From positions 158,914,635-158,978,634 of the forward strand of contig VDFB02047230.1 of NCBI GenBank assembly GCA_007258455.2: a DNA stretch of 64,000 nt, in the 5' to 3' direction. The stretch is from Sequoia sempervirens. Lineage: Eukaryota > Streptophyta > Pinopsida > Cupressales > Cupressaceae. The position numbers were made by a program, and so were the translations under genes. Position 1 is the stretch's first letter. The number at the start of each line of letters is the position of its first letter. The notes beneath the pieces were generated by a model, which made no database searches, was not told the origin of the DNA, and saw only the letters and a program-made list of their open reading frames with translations. Positions 47,146 through 59,544 of this stretch are shown here, in pieces.

Positions 47146-48256
47146 TGTAGCGCCATAAATTGTACTCCCTTGTAGGTGATAGTGTAATTTCGTGCTTAGT
47201 TTGGACCTATTTTAGTGACCCTTAAATTTGTGCATTTTCAACATCCTATAATTAGGTCCTAATATCCTAAATTATGCATTTTGAGGCCTATTTTATCATT
47301 GTCCAAGATTGCAAGCATTGAACAAATGCATCCAATTATTGTTTTTCCTCTGACATTAAGAGTCCTAGAATTTTTTGCCAAGACCCATTCACCTATGGGT
47401 GAATGGGTCCCATTTCTTAGCCAGGAACCAATTTTTAATATGTTGGAGTGGCCATTTTAATATTCAAAATTTAAATTTCAAATGCCATCTTTTGGGATCT
47501 AACTCTTGAGAAATTAGAGAGATACCAATAAATACCTAGTCTTTAAGCCATTTGAAACTAGCAATCAATAATTGGGAATCTTGGAGCAACAAGAGATCTT
47601 TATATTCATTTCTATGCATTCATATTTGTAGGTTTTCAAGTTCATCTATAGATTTTGATCAAGTATTATGTCATGATTGAATATTGATGCCAATAGGAGA
47701 GCATGATGGATTCTAGGTTTGGGAGATGCATTTGACCATTTCCCTCAACCTAACGACTTGTTTCCTAGTGTTCTCATCTTCAATATTCATCCTATTTGTA
47801 GACTAAAGCAAGGTATCATTGTATTTCATATTTCCTAATGGTGTTTGACTTCTCCCTAAGTAGACCTTGTCATGTTTCCATATAGGAATCTCTCTCTAAT
47901 ACACTTGAGTAGGGTTTCTTTACATTTTGGATCATAAAAACCTTAGACACACTTAACGTTAGGGCACACACACAATCTTTTATCATATCTTTGGCTATTT
48001 GTGGAGGTTTAAATACCAAATTAGGTGTTTGACTGAGGAAAATCCCCGTATAGCCACCCCAAACCATCTTTGTTGCAAGTACAAATTTGAAGATGAAAGA
48101 TTTGCATGGCAAGAAACAAAGTGGAGATAGAGCTAGCTACATGATCAAATTTTGAAGTTCAAAAGAGGCTTACAAAGACCCATTCTCCCAGGGGTGACCT
48201 AGTCTTGTTACAACATTCAAATCCAACTTTTGGTGATAGGTATACAACCCTCTACA
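47146..48256 (+). repeat. LTR of the X/Y family inserted in the LINE
   Basis: It starts TGTAGCGCCATAAATTGTAC and ends TCTACA, as LTR Y does, and carries the shared block at 47994-48060. It lies between the two parts of the minus-strand LINE. The 5 bases before it (tatgt) are not repeated right after it, so it is not a clean solo LTR; some internal sequence may follow to about 48440, where tatgt recurs. Duplicate at 58092-59202. Confidence 0.65.
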
Positions 48257-48598
48257 CTCCCCAAATTTGCTTGCAGGTTTTTGTTACAGTTTGTGCATCA
48301 TCAAATTTTAAATTTTTTTAATACTAGGTCATATAATTCAATTAGTTTAGTTATTTCATATCATTTCCAATCCATTTCAAGACTCTAAGACTGTAGATCC
48401 AGGCCTGATTGGTTCACCTTCAAGGTTGAAAGTCAATCTATGTTCCTTGTTGATCTACATTCTAATGAAACCTTGAAGAAAGGACCTAAAGATCAACCTT
48501 AGGTTTACACACCTGAACCTTAATGGAAGTTCCTCTCCCCTTTTTCTACTTTTCACATGCTAGTATCTCCTTTTTATTTATCTTCCCTAAATATTCTC

Positions 48599-51500
48599 CT
48601 ATTTCGTTCCTTTCATACCTCCCAGATGATCAAGAATAGACTTGTTGTCCATAGACTGTTGAATTTTTCCTTTTAATTCAAATGTACCCACATTGAAAAT
48701 AAATAAAAAGATCTCGAGGTAGTGGGCTTTTCCAATTAGTTTCTCGATTACCTCTTTCCAACGATATTTTTCCATATCGCAATTTAACAAAATGTGGTCT
48801 TAGTTTTCCTCCTCTAGTCCATAGAGTGGGCATTTGTGGGGACCAATAATGCCTAACTTTTGGAGTTTGTCACTTATAAGGATTCTTCTTTGCATGTCCA
48901 TCAGGAAAAGAATCTACACTTTGGTAATAATTTGTAACTCTAAAAGAGATGAGAAGGAAAATTTTATTTCTTAGTAGCAGCTTCAGCTAGCATATATTCG
49001 ATTTTGACATTATATTTGAACCCTAATTTTTATTCACACCATCTTATACTATCTTCCCTTTTCAAATTAATTCTTTGTTCACTTAAAATTTTCTTAAGAT
49101 GTTCTTTTTGTGGCTCTAAGAAGGATAGTCCTTGGAATGATTTCCAATTCCAAGAAATCACCCCATTTTTTCCTTCTTTCTCCATGTAGTCATAGAGGTT
49201 CTTGTCACAAGTGTTGGTTAGGTAGGATTTTGATTCTTCAAGTTATGGAATGTTCATAAAGGCTTGGTTCCTTCCCATGAATCCTCTCAAAAGGATGTTT
49301 TTATTTTTTTTGTTAACTTCCCAAGTAAGATGGCTTGTTATTAGACTTCTACATGACAACATAAAGTTTTAGATGTTTGAGACAGGGGGAGGATTTTCAA
49401 CAATGAAGATCTGAAAGGGATCCTCAAAGTCTAGATATTTATGCTATAAAGTTTTAGCCCATTTTTTATGTGAGTTCTTGAATATTCTCCAAACCAATTT
49501 TCAACCATGGAAAAGTTTAATAGTGTCGACTATTTGAGTTCCACACCTTCGACCACCTTCAATTTGCACAATTTATCCCATGCAGTGAGTGGGAATCACT
49601 CCTTTTCTAAGGTTCTACTCCAAAAACAAGTTCTCATTTTCTTTTCTATTAAGTTGCCTATTTTCCTAGGAAGATTCAAACATGACATAAAGTTGATGAG
49701 AATCACTGATATACCTGCTTTTAGTATGAGAATTCTTCTTGCTGAAGAAAGGCATTTCTCTTTCCAAGATTTGATTTTTTTTAGGTAGCTAGTCAATAGT
49801 GTCCCACAACTTAGGTATTTTTGCACTTGAAAAGAGTGTAATTCCAAAAAACTCCCAGACAGATTACTTATTTTGAACCCCAAGATTAAAGTAGTTTATT
49901 TTTGTTTTCCTCTTTTTTGTGTTAAAGAAGAAGATATCTAACCTTTTCTAGCTGATTTTTTGTCTTGAAGCATTGCAAATTTTGTATATTGAACATTGCT
50001 TTTATCACCCTTGCCTCTCACTTACTTGCAACTCTCAATAGAATTGTGTCATCAACAAATTGTTGATGAGTAATTGGTTCCAAGCTTTGCATATATTTTT
50101 ATTTTTCCTTATTGATTGTTCTTCCTAATGCTTTGAAACCATGATCTAATCAATAGGAAGTGTGAGATATGACCCCCTTGATGAATTCCTTTTGAGGATT
50201 GGAAAAATCCCCAAGGGATTCCACTAACCAAAATCAATAATCTAGAGCTAGAAATGGAACTATCAACCCATTTAATCCATGCTTCATAAAACTAAAATTT
50301 TCCATTACCTTTAGGAGGAATTTTTTGTCAAGTCGATCATAGGATTTTTGGATATCTAGTTTTATTATCATCCTTTCCACCTTGGTTGACCTTACCATGT
50401 GTATGGCCTTGTGAGATAAAATTACATGCCCTCCACTATTGATCCCTTGGGGGAAAATCTACTCTAATCCTTTTAAGATAATTGCTACTAGGAGAATCTC
50501 CTTCAATCTATTTGTCATGATTTTGTTATGATTTTGTAAGTGGTATTGCATAGAGAGATTGGTTGTAGGTCATCCATTGTCTCCACAACTATTTTTTTAG
50601 AATAAGAGAAAGGAAGGCATTATTCATTTATTTAAGCATTGTGCACTTCTTCCTAGATTCATCAAAAATAGCCACTAATTACTTATTAACAATATATTCT
50701 AGAATGTTTGGAAAAAAACTATCCAAGAAGCCATTTAGGCTGAGAGATTTATTTGCATCAAATAGGAAAGTTATTTTTTAACTTCCTATTCCATTATTGG
50801 GTGCATTCAATTATAACTTTGTTCTTGGTTTATCGGTTCTAGAATGTTATCAATAATTTTCTCCCTTACCTGATCCAAGGCTTGGCCATCACCATTTAGG
50901 AGATATCTAAAATATTTTACTATGATTTCATAGGTTTGGTTTTGATTATATGTCTTGTTGCCTTCGTCTTTAATTTTAGTGATTCTATTTTTATTTCTTC
51001 TTAATTTAGTGGATTTATGGAAAAATTTGGTGTTCTTATCCCCATCCTTAAATCATCATTCTCTTGAATTTTGATGCAAAATAAATCTTTTCTTGCAAGG
51101 ATCTCCATATATTCACTATTTATCTTTTTCTCTCTTTCAAAGGATAATGCGTTCATACCTTCTTGGATCACTTTCTGATTCAATTATGCTAATTCTTCTT
51201 CCACCTAGACCTTTTCAACAAATATATTTTTGAAGTGAGTTTTGTTCCATTCCTTTAGCCATTACTTTATGTGGCTAAGTTTTTTTGTAGTTTGTATAGC
51301 TTTGAACATCCCACTTTTGGTGCATTTTCCAACCAAATGTCCATTTTATCTATTAGCTCCACCACCCTTAATCATATATTTTCAAACTTGATTGGACACC
51401 TCTTTGGGGTTTTATTTGTCAATATCTAGAACAATAAGGGGAAGTGTTCAGATCTAGTAGTAGGGAGGATGGAAGCTTCACAATATATTGGAGTGTTGAG

Positions 51501-52125
51501 CCAATCGCTAGTGAAGAAAAAATTGTCAAATATTTCTACGATATGAGTGTAGTCCACTCTTTTGTTAATCCAAGTGAATTTTTCGTTTTTGGGGACTATA
51601 TCTAGCAATTGGTTACCACTTTTTTTTTTGAAAAATTCAATCTAAATTTGTGTTACTCTCTTGATTCCCCCTCTTTTCTCAAATTTGTCAAGGGTAGCAT
51701 TAAAATATCCTCAAATAATAGTTTCAAAATTATTCAAAGTTTGTAAAACTCCTATAATTTGTCCCCAAACCTCTCACTTACTTATCAAGTGTTAACTAGC
51801 CCATACACATTGATCGAGAAGAATTCCATGCCCATGCACATACTTATATAGTTCATTACCTTCCAATTCTTATTTGATTGTAAGCCCTCCATTTTAGTTT
51901 TAGTTGGATTCTAGATTACACACAAACAACCTAAGGCCCCACAAGTAGCCTCAAAGAATCCATATTATTGACACCACTTAGAGATGAATAATTTTTATTT
52001 ATCTTCATTTAGTTAGTTTCTTGGAGGAGAGTGATGTCGATCTTTAGTTGGCTAATTTGGTGCTTGATCATGATTCTCTTATTAGAGGTGTTTATGCCCC
52101 TAACATTCCATGTTATGAGCCTCAT
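48599..52125 (-). pseudogene. LINE (L1-type) ORF2: endonuclease, RT, zinc-binding end
   Basis: It starts at 52125 with MRLITWNVRGINTSNKR and LLQETN, the endonuclease opening; ORF 51608-51426 is its end (EKFTWINKR). 51183-51001 and on reads DGDKNTKFFHKSTKLRRNKN, the link to reverse transcriptase. The catalytic loop is FVDD at 50048-50056 (FADD is usual). ORF 49883-49596 has SWKEKCLSSARRILILKAG and MSCLNLPRKI, the RT thumb. 48960-48599 reads LLNCDMEKYRWKEVI, the C-terminal zinc-binding region. Many stops and frameshifts. Confidence 0.9.
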
Positions 52126-52435
52126 GGCACCTTGGGAAGGGTGAATCCATTCCCTAATATCAGTTTCATTTGTCCCTTTGCATTTTCAACAATTTCTAAC
52201 TTTTCCTTGTTAAATTTTCTCCCTACTTGACCCTTTTTCTCCCAATTTTGGTTTTTTAATCTTTGATTTAGTTTGATTGAGTTCCCTTTCAACTAAATAT
52301 ATTAATTTCTCCTTCTTTAAATTTATATTCTCCTTCTTATTTTTCAATTTGTTCTCCCAGATCTATTGGTGGTTATGGGGGTAAGTTCTCTTTGATGTTC
52401 ATATTTCTTTCAATTCCAAATAAAAGTAGACCCAT

Positions 52436-53690
52436 TTAAAAGGGAGTTTCTCCTATTATTTTGCAGTTGTCACTTAGTGTGGGGGTGAGTTTCTCCAACT
52501 CCCTCAACACAACCTCTCCCCATAATCTTACCTCTTCACTTGTAGATATAAAGTATTTGCTTGTGCTTTCAATTAATGATCCTGGCTTTGAGGTTTGACC
52601 TAAACTGTCCTTTCTAGCAGCAATTTCTTCACTAAAAAAGGCCTCATTATCCTCTTGGCTAGACCAATCTTTACTCTTTTGTAATAGTTTCTCCCTATCT
52701 TTTCTTTGCACATGGTCATTTCTTGCCACCTCTAGGGTTTTCCTTGACTATCATTTTTCTTCATCATTGTCACCCACACTTTGAATTTAATCACATTGGG
52801 CCTTTTGATAATTCTCCCTTTCTTGCTCCATAAAGTCCTTCATCGCATGTCCATTTGCATTTTTTGTCTCCATCTACCTTGTACAAATCGAATTTCAATT
52901 TCTTTTGGGATGTGGGGATGTGGCCTAGTGTTTATACATATACTCACATAAATTTTGGTGCATAATCTCTATCCTTTAGGTTGTTTGTTTCCAAAATGAA
53001 GGTTCCTAGTTTATCTCCAGTACACTTCAAGGTGTCTAGATACTAGTACTATGAGGGTAGGTTATATAGTCTGATCCATACTAGAATTAAATCTCTTGAA
53101 TTAGGGAATTGAAATTTGGCTCCCATTCCTTTAGATATAAGTCAATGCCCTTCATTGTGTAAGGCCCCCCCATTCATAATTTTCCTCTTTATGAGCCTTG
53201 CAAGAAATTCTACTAGGAATAATCCATTTGGTAGAGCTTTCAATTTCACATCTTTCCCCCAATTTACATCACAATTTCCTAATTTTGGGTGTAGTAAGCT
53301 ATTCTCTAGCCCATTTCATAAAAAACCCTTTCTTTCAATTTTTCTACTATGAAATTTAATTTATCGCTTTTAAGAAAAAATGCATCGATTTGGAAGCTTA
53401 TGGTTCAGAGGAATTTTTTGCACTTCTTGTGATCGTCGTTCCCTTTGGGATCCAAATCTTTGTCTTTAGTTTCCACTTGCATTCTCTTTTTGGCAACAAT
53501 TTCCTCCATCTTTCCCTTCTAGGATTTCAATCTTTGCTTTTCCAATTTCTCTAGGACATAGGGTTTATTTGCTAGTTAAATATCCCCAATTATTTGATCA
53601 GGGATATTCATTCCAGTTTTGATATCCCCTACTTTTATTTCTTATGTTCTGCTGCAACTGTCAATAGTCCTTATGCTCATCCCTTCACCA
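52436..53690 (-). pseudogene. LINE ORF1 (DUF4283-type RNA-binding protein)
   Basis: Around 53170-53100 the minus strand reads GPYTMKGIDLYLKEWEPNFN, and near 53060-52940 a region like WIRLYNLPS leading to the conserved Y/K-rich stretch, as in plant LINE ORF1. The zinc knuckle near 52850 lacks about 40 bp that the second copy keeps. ORF 52729-52436 is the polar C-terminal part. The start is probably near 53690, but the frame is broken. Confidence 0.78.
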
Positions 53691-53759
53691 GGCCTGGGAT
53701 TTGATGGTCACCCTTATCTGTCATATCAAAATTTAATGACGGTTTGATCATTTCAATGC

Positions 53760-55050
53760 CTTTCATTTGACGTTTTAAGAAAAAATATAAATTGTCAAAA
53801 AATGTTTAATTCATGAATTTTTTTATATTAAATTTTTTTTATCAATTTTATTAATCATATATTAAATATGAAAAAAATATAAATTTCTATATTTAATAAA
53901 GAAATGCAAATAATTTAGTTATTTTGAAAAGGAATCATAATTCTTAAAAATTCCAATAAAATTATTTAAGAGAATTTTATTTTATTTTAAGAGAGAATTT
54001 TATTTTGTTTTAAGAGAGAATTTTATTTTGTTTTAAGAGAGTTTTTTAAAGAGAATTTTATTTTGTTTTAAGAGAGAATTTTATTTTGTTTTAAAAGAGG
54101 ATTTTATTTTGTTTTAAAAGAGAATTTTATTTTGTTTTAAAAGAGAATTTTATTTTAATGTACCAAGATTAAGAATTTTTTATTTGTAAATGGTCAAAAT
54201 CTTTTCCAAAGATAAAAATTCATTCAAAAGAATTTATGATTGAAAAAAATAAGAAAACAAATAAATTTAAAGACAAAAATTTGATATACAAACAATAATA
54301 AATCCAATAAAAATAGATACATGTTCACCATCATGGGATAGATGATAATAAGATCATAATATCTTTTTTACGAGTATATTATTGTAATTAGATTTATTTA
54401 ATTGATTATTATAAATTATGTCTAATAATTTTTTAACAAACAGTATTAAAAAATAAATTACCCATCGTTTAGATCTTATTTTGATTAGCTAATATTTTTA
54501 ACTTCACATGAATCAAGTAGAAATGTTGCTATTGTAGTACCCCATGATTCCTAATGTCAAATTAATTGATTTTTTGTAAAAAATAAAATCATAAGTATAA
54601 GCATTGAAGTAGGAACATTGGTTGCTTTAAAAATAAAAAAAACTATGTGCAAAAGTTTTTGGTTTTCTTATAAAATTATATAATTTTTGCATTAATTTTT
54701 GGAAGTGGCATCTCCAACATGCATGAAAATGAATATTTAAAAGACTAAAATACTAAGGGTGGGGTCCCATAAAGGACAGCTTAATTTTAATGGATGTTAC
54801 TGAAATTTTAAAAAATATTTCAAATTGATCTCATACAGTTTAAACTCCTAAATTTATGAAAGCTGGTGATTTCATATATTTTATTATCTTACATATTTAA
54901 TTCAACTTAAATATAAAATAATAATGAAAATAAATAATAAGAATTTAACAACCCTTTATAAATAATGCTTACAAAGTTGAGGGGAGAACAAGGCCCCAAA
55001 TTTCATTAAGAATTACAGAGGGTTTTCTCAGTTCAGGAAATCAACATATC
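53760..55050. other. Very AT-rich DNA, no gene seen
   Basis: Apart from the minisatellite at 53969-54160 I see only A/T-rich sequence with short chance ORFs, ending where the plant-protein fragment begins. Confidence 0.6.
53969..54160. repeat. 23-bp minisatellite, about eight units
   Basis: Units gagaattttattttgtttta begin at 53970, 53993, 54016, 54051, 54074, 54097, 54120 and 54143. The period is 23 bp throughout except one 35-bp step at 54016-54051, where an altered extra piece sits. Confidence 0.92.
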
Positions 55051-55052
55051 TT

Positions 55053-55930
55053 CTAAGAAGCATTGAGTTGTCCAATATTTGCATAAATCTTTCTCATATG
55101 TGCTGTGCTGCCTATCAGACTACTGAGATTGTCATCAATTGACTTATGGAACAAAATCAGAGAAGGGTTCACTTGCTGGGATTTAGAATGAGGCAGATGC
55201 AGATGAACTTCTCTCATCTTGACAAACCGCTGTTTTGACACCATTCATTCACCTCTCTAGATGGCTTGATCTCAACAGTATTTGCAGATTGACCAATGGA
55301 GGCTCCATTGAAGTTCTCTACTCTGGGATTTTGTCTCTGGCTCCTTGGGAGTTCTATGGCTTGTCACATCATCATGATATGGAGTATAAACTATACCACT
55401 GGCACTTACAAGATCTGGAGGATCTGTTGAATGCCTTTCAGAATGGTGCTTTTGAAAATCAGCATACGCTTGCTCATTCTTGCCTTTTTGCTCAAATTCT
55501 CTGGAAGGGCTATCGGGGCAGAAATTTGAACCAGAAACACTAAACTCTTCCTCAACAAAAGGTCTCTCCTATTTCATAGGAGAGGAAAGTTGCTTCTTCA
55601 ATGCCGCTTGTTCCCACTGTTCATGAATTTTTCCAGAAGAACCTTCCATTATTATTTCACTGTCTTCACTATCACTATCTGAACTCAACTTTTCACATAC
55701 ATATCTGTCATTACCGGCAGGATTTTGCCTGTGGGCACTTTTCATACGTTTGAATGGCCTGAATTTCCCTGCACCAAATATTTGACAATCATCTTCATCT
55801 TCGGAAGGATTTGTGGATTTAGGAATTTGATAACTGTTACGATTGAACCTCTGCCCTGTTGATCCTCCACATGAAATAGATCTTAATTTTTTGGTAGAAC
55901 TAGTATCACCATCTGAAGTTAGAACATGGT
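55053..55930 (-). pseudogene. Fragment of an unrecognised plant protein
   Basis: One frame runs from the N run down to 55053. It is more GC-rich and has more balanced codons than the transposon remnants, and is rich in Ser, Asp and Glu (PSEDEDDCQIFGAGKFRPF, SSDSDSEDSEIIMEG). A TAG interrupts it at about 55576, and the same frame then continues (ERPFVEEEFSVSGSNFC). Three stops cluster near 55245-55285 before HKSIDDNLSSLIGSTAHM and a final stop at 55053. The upstream part is lost in the gap. It looks like a nuclear, acidic protein, but I cannot name it. Confidence 0.55.
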
Positions 55931-56030
55931 NNNNNNNNNNNNNNNNNNNNNNNNNNNNNNNNNNNNNNNNNNNNNNNNNNNNNNNNNNNNNNNNNNNNNN
56001 NNNNNNNNNNNNNNNNNNNNNNNNNNNNNN
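55931..56030. other. Assembly gap (100 N)
   Basis: Exactly 100 N, the usual placeholder for a gap of unknown size between contigs. Apparent ORFs across it are meaningless. Confidence 0.98.
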
Positions 56031-57454
56031 TATAAACACCCTTGTATATAAAATTTATGGCCATATTGTATAAATTAGAAACATCATAATACAAATATAG
56101 ACTATCATTAATCATCTATATTAGTTTATGTGTATCACTTATCTATCCATTGCTTTGTAATAATGATGATATTCAAAGTTTAATAGTTTAGATTTGGTAT
56201 TGAATTTTACTTTCACATGAGTGCATGGAAGACCAATCATCACTTTATAATAATTCATAATCAAAACATATAAAAGAAAATCATATCTTTTCATAACACC
56301 ATCTAATTACCATAATTTGAATATCTTTAGTAATTATTCCAAAATGTGGTGTAATATGTATAAAGAACAAACTAATACACATAATTTTTGATATTTTTCA
56401 CATAATAAATTAAATAAATATTTTAGTTTTCATGGCATTCAACAATCTAAGCCAATGAGGCAAAGGCTACATCCAAACTAATGTAATGCCCCACCTTGAT
56501 TTGTAGAGAATAAATTATGGATCAATAAAACATAACATTCAAGCATAGATTTGAGTTACATTGAAAATCGCACCAAACATATTAGGGATTCTCGCATTCA
56601 CAATATGGAACAAAACACAACTATAAGAAGGGATAAGCATTGGTGGTCAAGGAAAATAGTGTCTAACATATAGGGTACTCTAACCCACATAGCATGCCTT
56701 ATTAGTACTTTCCTTTAGGAAGATACTATTGCAATGCAAATTATTTATCTAGTTATTGATTTTTGTATCTAGCAATCAATTATGTCCTATAATTTTTCAT
56801 GATTATCTAGAGTTTATATTTATATTGGGTAATGCAGACATGCACAATTTTTAAACAAGATTATCTTAAAAAATAGCTTTTTACAATTCTATTAACCATA
56901 ATATTTGAGGTATTATTCCAAACAAAAAATAAAGAAAAATCCTTATATGAAATAGTATTTAATTTCATAAGCCTTCCAATTTTTTAAGGCTACGAATTTA
57001 ATGATTCCAATCTTGTAGAATTTTATACTTAAGAAAGATAAGAATTGGCCTCTTAATATATGTAAATCTATATATTAATCAATAAAAAATATATTAAAAT
57101 TATATAATATTATAATAATTACTCTATTATTTTATCAATAAATCTAACATTTGTGGGGCCAACACCCAATTATATTAATGTGGTACATTTTTTATAGATA
57201 TCCCCTTAGCAGGGTATTAAATCTTTCATCAACTTAATTTCTATATAACTACATTGAGTTGATCGACCATACTACTATCATAGTATTTATAATTCATTTA
57301 AAATGAAATAATGACAGAGTAGGCCATAAACACCAATATTTCTCATCCACTATGGAGGCTGTAAGAAAAATGTCCTAGGAGACATGTATCAATATTTTAT
57401 ATTTCAAAAATTATGAATCCTATCTATTCATAATCATCCATTGAGCTATCCACC

Positions 57455-57986
57455 TTAGTCATTGTCCCAAGCAAATGACCAATCAACATCAACCTCACCA
57501 TCTATGCTAGTGATTATCATCAGAAAACCAACACCCCACTTAGTGTTTTCATTCCATCCTAAAAAAATTTCTCTAGTGGTTAGGATAATGAATGGTATCC
57601 ATGACCCATTATATGCATGTGTCAGAAGGGGCCATGCCTCATTATTTGGATGTAAACCCATTCCAAGAATTATAAGGTCCAAGTAATTTTTCATCCCCCA
57701 AAGCCATTTGGTCGTTACTAGCTTCTACATAAGTTTCTTGACATTTTTCTTATCCACACCACACTCTAGTAGAGCCTGAGAAACATAGATACCAACATAT
57801 GGTAACAAAGGTTAGATTCCACGTATAATTCACCAATGATAATTTCAATTTTAGAAGGCCCCATTGAAATTGACCTTTGTCCAATCAGAATAAGGCAGTA
57901 CCCACCAAGTGTTTGCTTTCAAATTATGGATTGGTTGAACTTGAGGAACTTGATGAATGGGGGGAAATAGTGAGACCAGGCTAATT
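57455..57986 (-). pseudogene. LINE RNase H-like fragment, second copy
   Basis: Identical to 46509-47040 as far as I compared, including the ORF at 57694-57455. Confidence 0.5.
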
Positions 57987-58091
57987 CTTCCTCATCTCAC
58001 CATCCTAAGATGTAAATTTATAATGTGGTTAAAATATAGACTTTGCTACATTGTTTATTACCTTTGTGATAGTGCTTCCACCTTTTTATGT

Positions 58092-59202
58092 TGTAGCGCC
58101 ATAAATTGTACTCCCTTGTAGGTGATAGTGTAATTTCGTGCTTAGTTTGGACCTATTTTAGTGACCCTTAAATTTGTGCATTTTCAACATCCTATAATTA
58201 GGTCCTAATATCCTAAATTATGCATTTTGAGGCCTATTTTATCATTGTCCAAGATTGCAAGCATTGAACAAATGCATCCAATTATTGTTTTTCCTCTGAC
58301 ATTAAGAGTCCTAGAATTTTTTGCCAAGACCCATTCACCTATGGGTGAATGGGTCCCATTTCTTAGCCAGGAACCAATTTTTAATATGTTGGAGTGGCCA
58401 TTTTAATATTCAAAATTTAAATTTCAAATGCCATCTTTTGGGATCTAACTCTTGAGAAATTAGAGAGATACCAATAAATACCTAGTCTTTAAGCCATTTG
58501 AAACTAGCAATCAATAATTGGGAATCTTGGAGCAACAAGAGATCTTTATATTCATTTCTATGCATTCATATTTGTAGGTTTTCAAGTTCATCTATAGATT
58601 TTGATCAAGTATTATGTCATGATTGAATATTGATGCCAATAGGAGAGCATGATGGATTCTAGGTTTGGGAGATGCATTTGACCATTTCCCTCAACCTAAC
58701 GACTTGTTTCCTAGTGTTCTCATCTTCAATATTCATCCTATTTGTAGACTAAAGCAAGGTATCATTGTATTTCATATTTCCTAATGGTGTTTGACTTCTC
58801 CCTAAGTAGACCTTGTCATGTTTCCATATAGGAATCTCTCTCTAATACACTTGAGTAGGGTTTCTTTACATTTTGGATCATAAAAACCTTAGACACACTT
58901 AACGTTAGGGCACACACACAATCTTTTATCATATCTTTGGCTATTTGTGGAGGTTTAAATACCAAATTAGGTGTTTGACTGAGGAAAATCCCCGTATAGC
59001 CACCCCAAACCATCTTTGTTGCAAGTACAAATTTGAAGATGAAAGATTTGCATGGCAAGAAACAAAGTGGAGATAGAGCTAGCTACATGATCAAATTTTG
59101 AAGTTCAAAAGAGGCTTACAAAGACCCATTCTCCCAGGGGTGACCTAGTCTTGTTACAACATTCAAATCCAACTTTTGGTGATAGGTATACAACCCTCTA
59201 CA
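58092..59202 (+). repeat. X/Y-family LTR, second copy
   Basis: Counterpart of 47146-48256 at a constant offset of 10946, with the shared block at 58940-59006. Confidence 0.65.
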
Positions 59203-59544
59203 CTCCCCAAATTTGCTTGCAGGTTTTTGTTACAGTTTGTGCATCATCAAATTTTAAATTTTTTTAATACTAGGTCATATAATTCAATTAGTTTAGTTAT
59301 TTCATATCATTTCCAATCCATTTCAAGACTCTAAGACTGTAGATCCAGGCCTGATTGGTTCACCTTCAAGGTTGAAAGTCAATCTATGTTCCTTGTTGAT
59401 CTACATTCTAATGAAACCTTGAAGAAAGGACCTAAAGATCAACCTTAGGTTTACACACCTGAACCTTAATGGAAGTTCCTCTCCCCTTTTTCTACTTTTC
59501 ACATGCTAGTATCTCCTTTTTATTTATCTTCCCTAAATATTCTC

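Larger units (their letters stand above)
45085..55930. repeat. First copy of a duplicated segment
   Basis: 45085-53028 recurs after the N run as 56031-64000 in the same orientation, and the rest lies beyond the window. From 45085 to about 48985 I see no difference in the lines compared; after that there are small indels and substitutions. The second copy starts abruptly at the end of the N run. Confidence 0.95.

Noticed and set aside
47141..48443. tatgt at 47141-47145 and 48439-48443 as target duplication of a longer insertion
   Set aside because: The right copy is not preceded by a CA end and lies 183 bp past the LTR end; a 5-base match at that distance is weak.
55569..56115. ORFs crossing the N run (55569-56039, 55843-56073, 55906-56115)
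   Set aside because: They are open only because N codons are not stops; only the part of the first one outside the gap has coding character.
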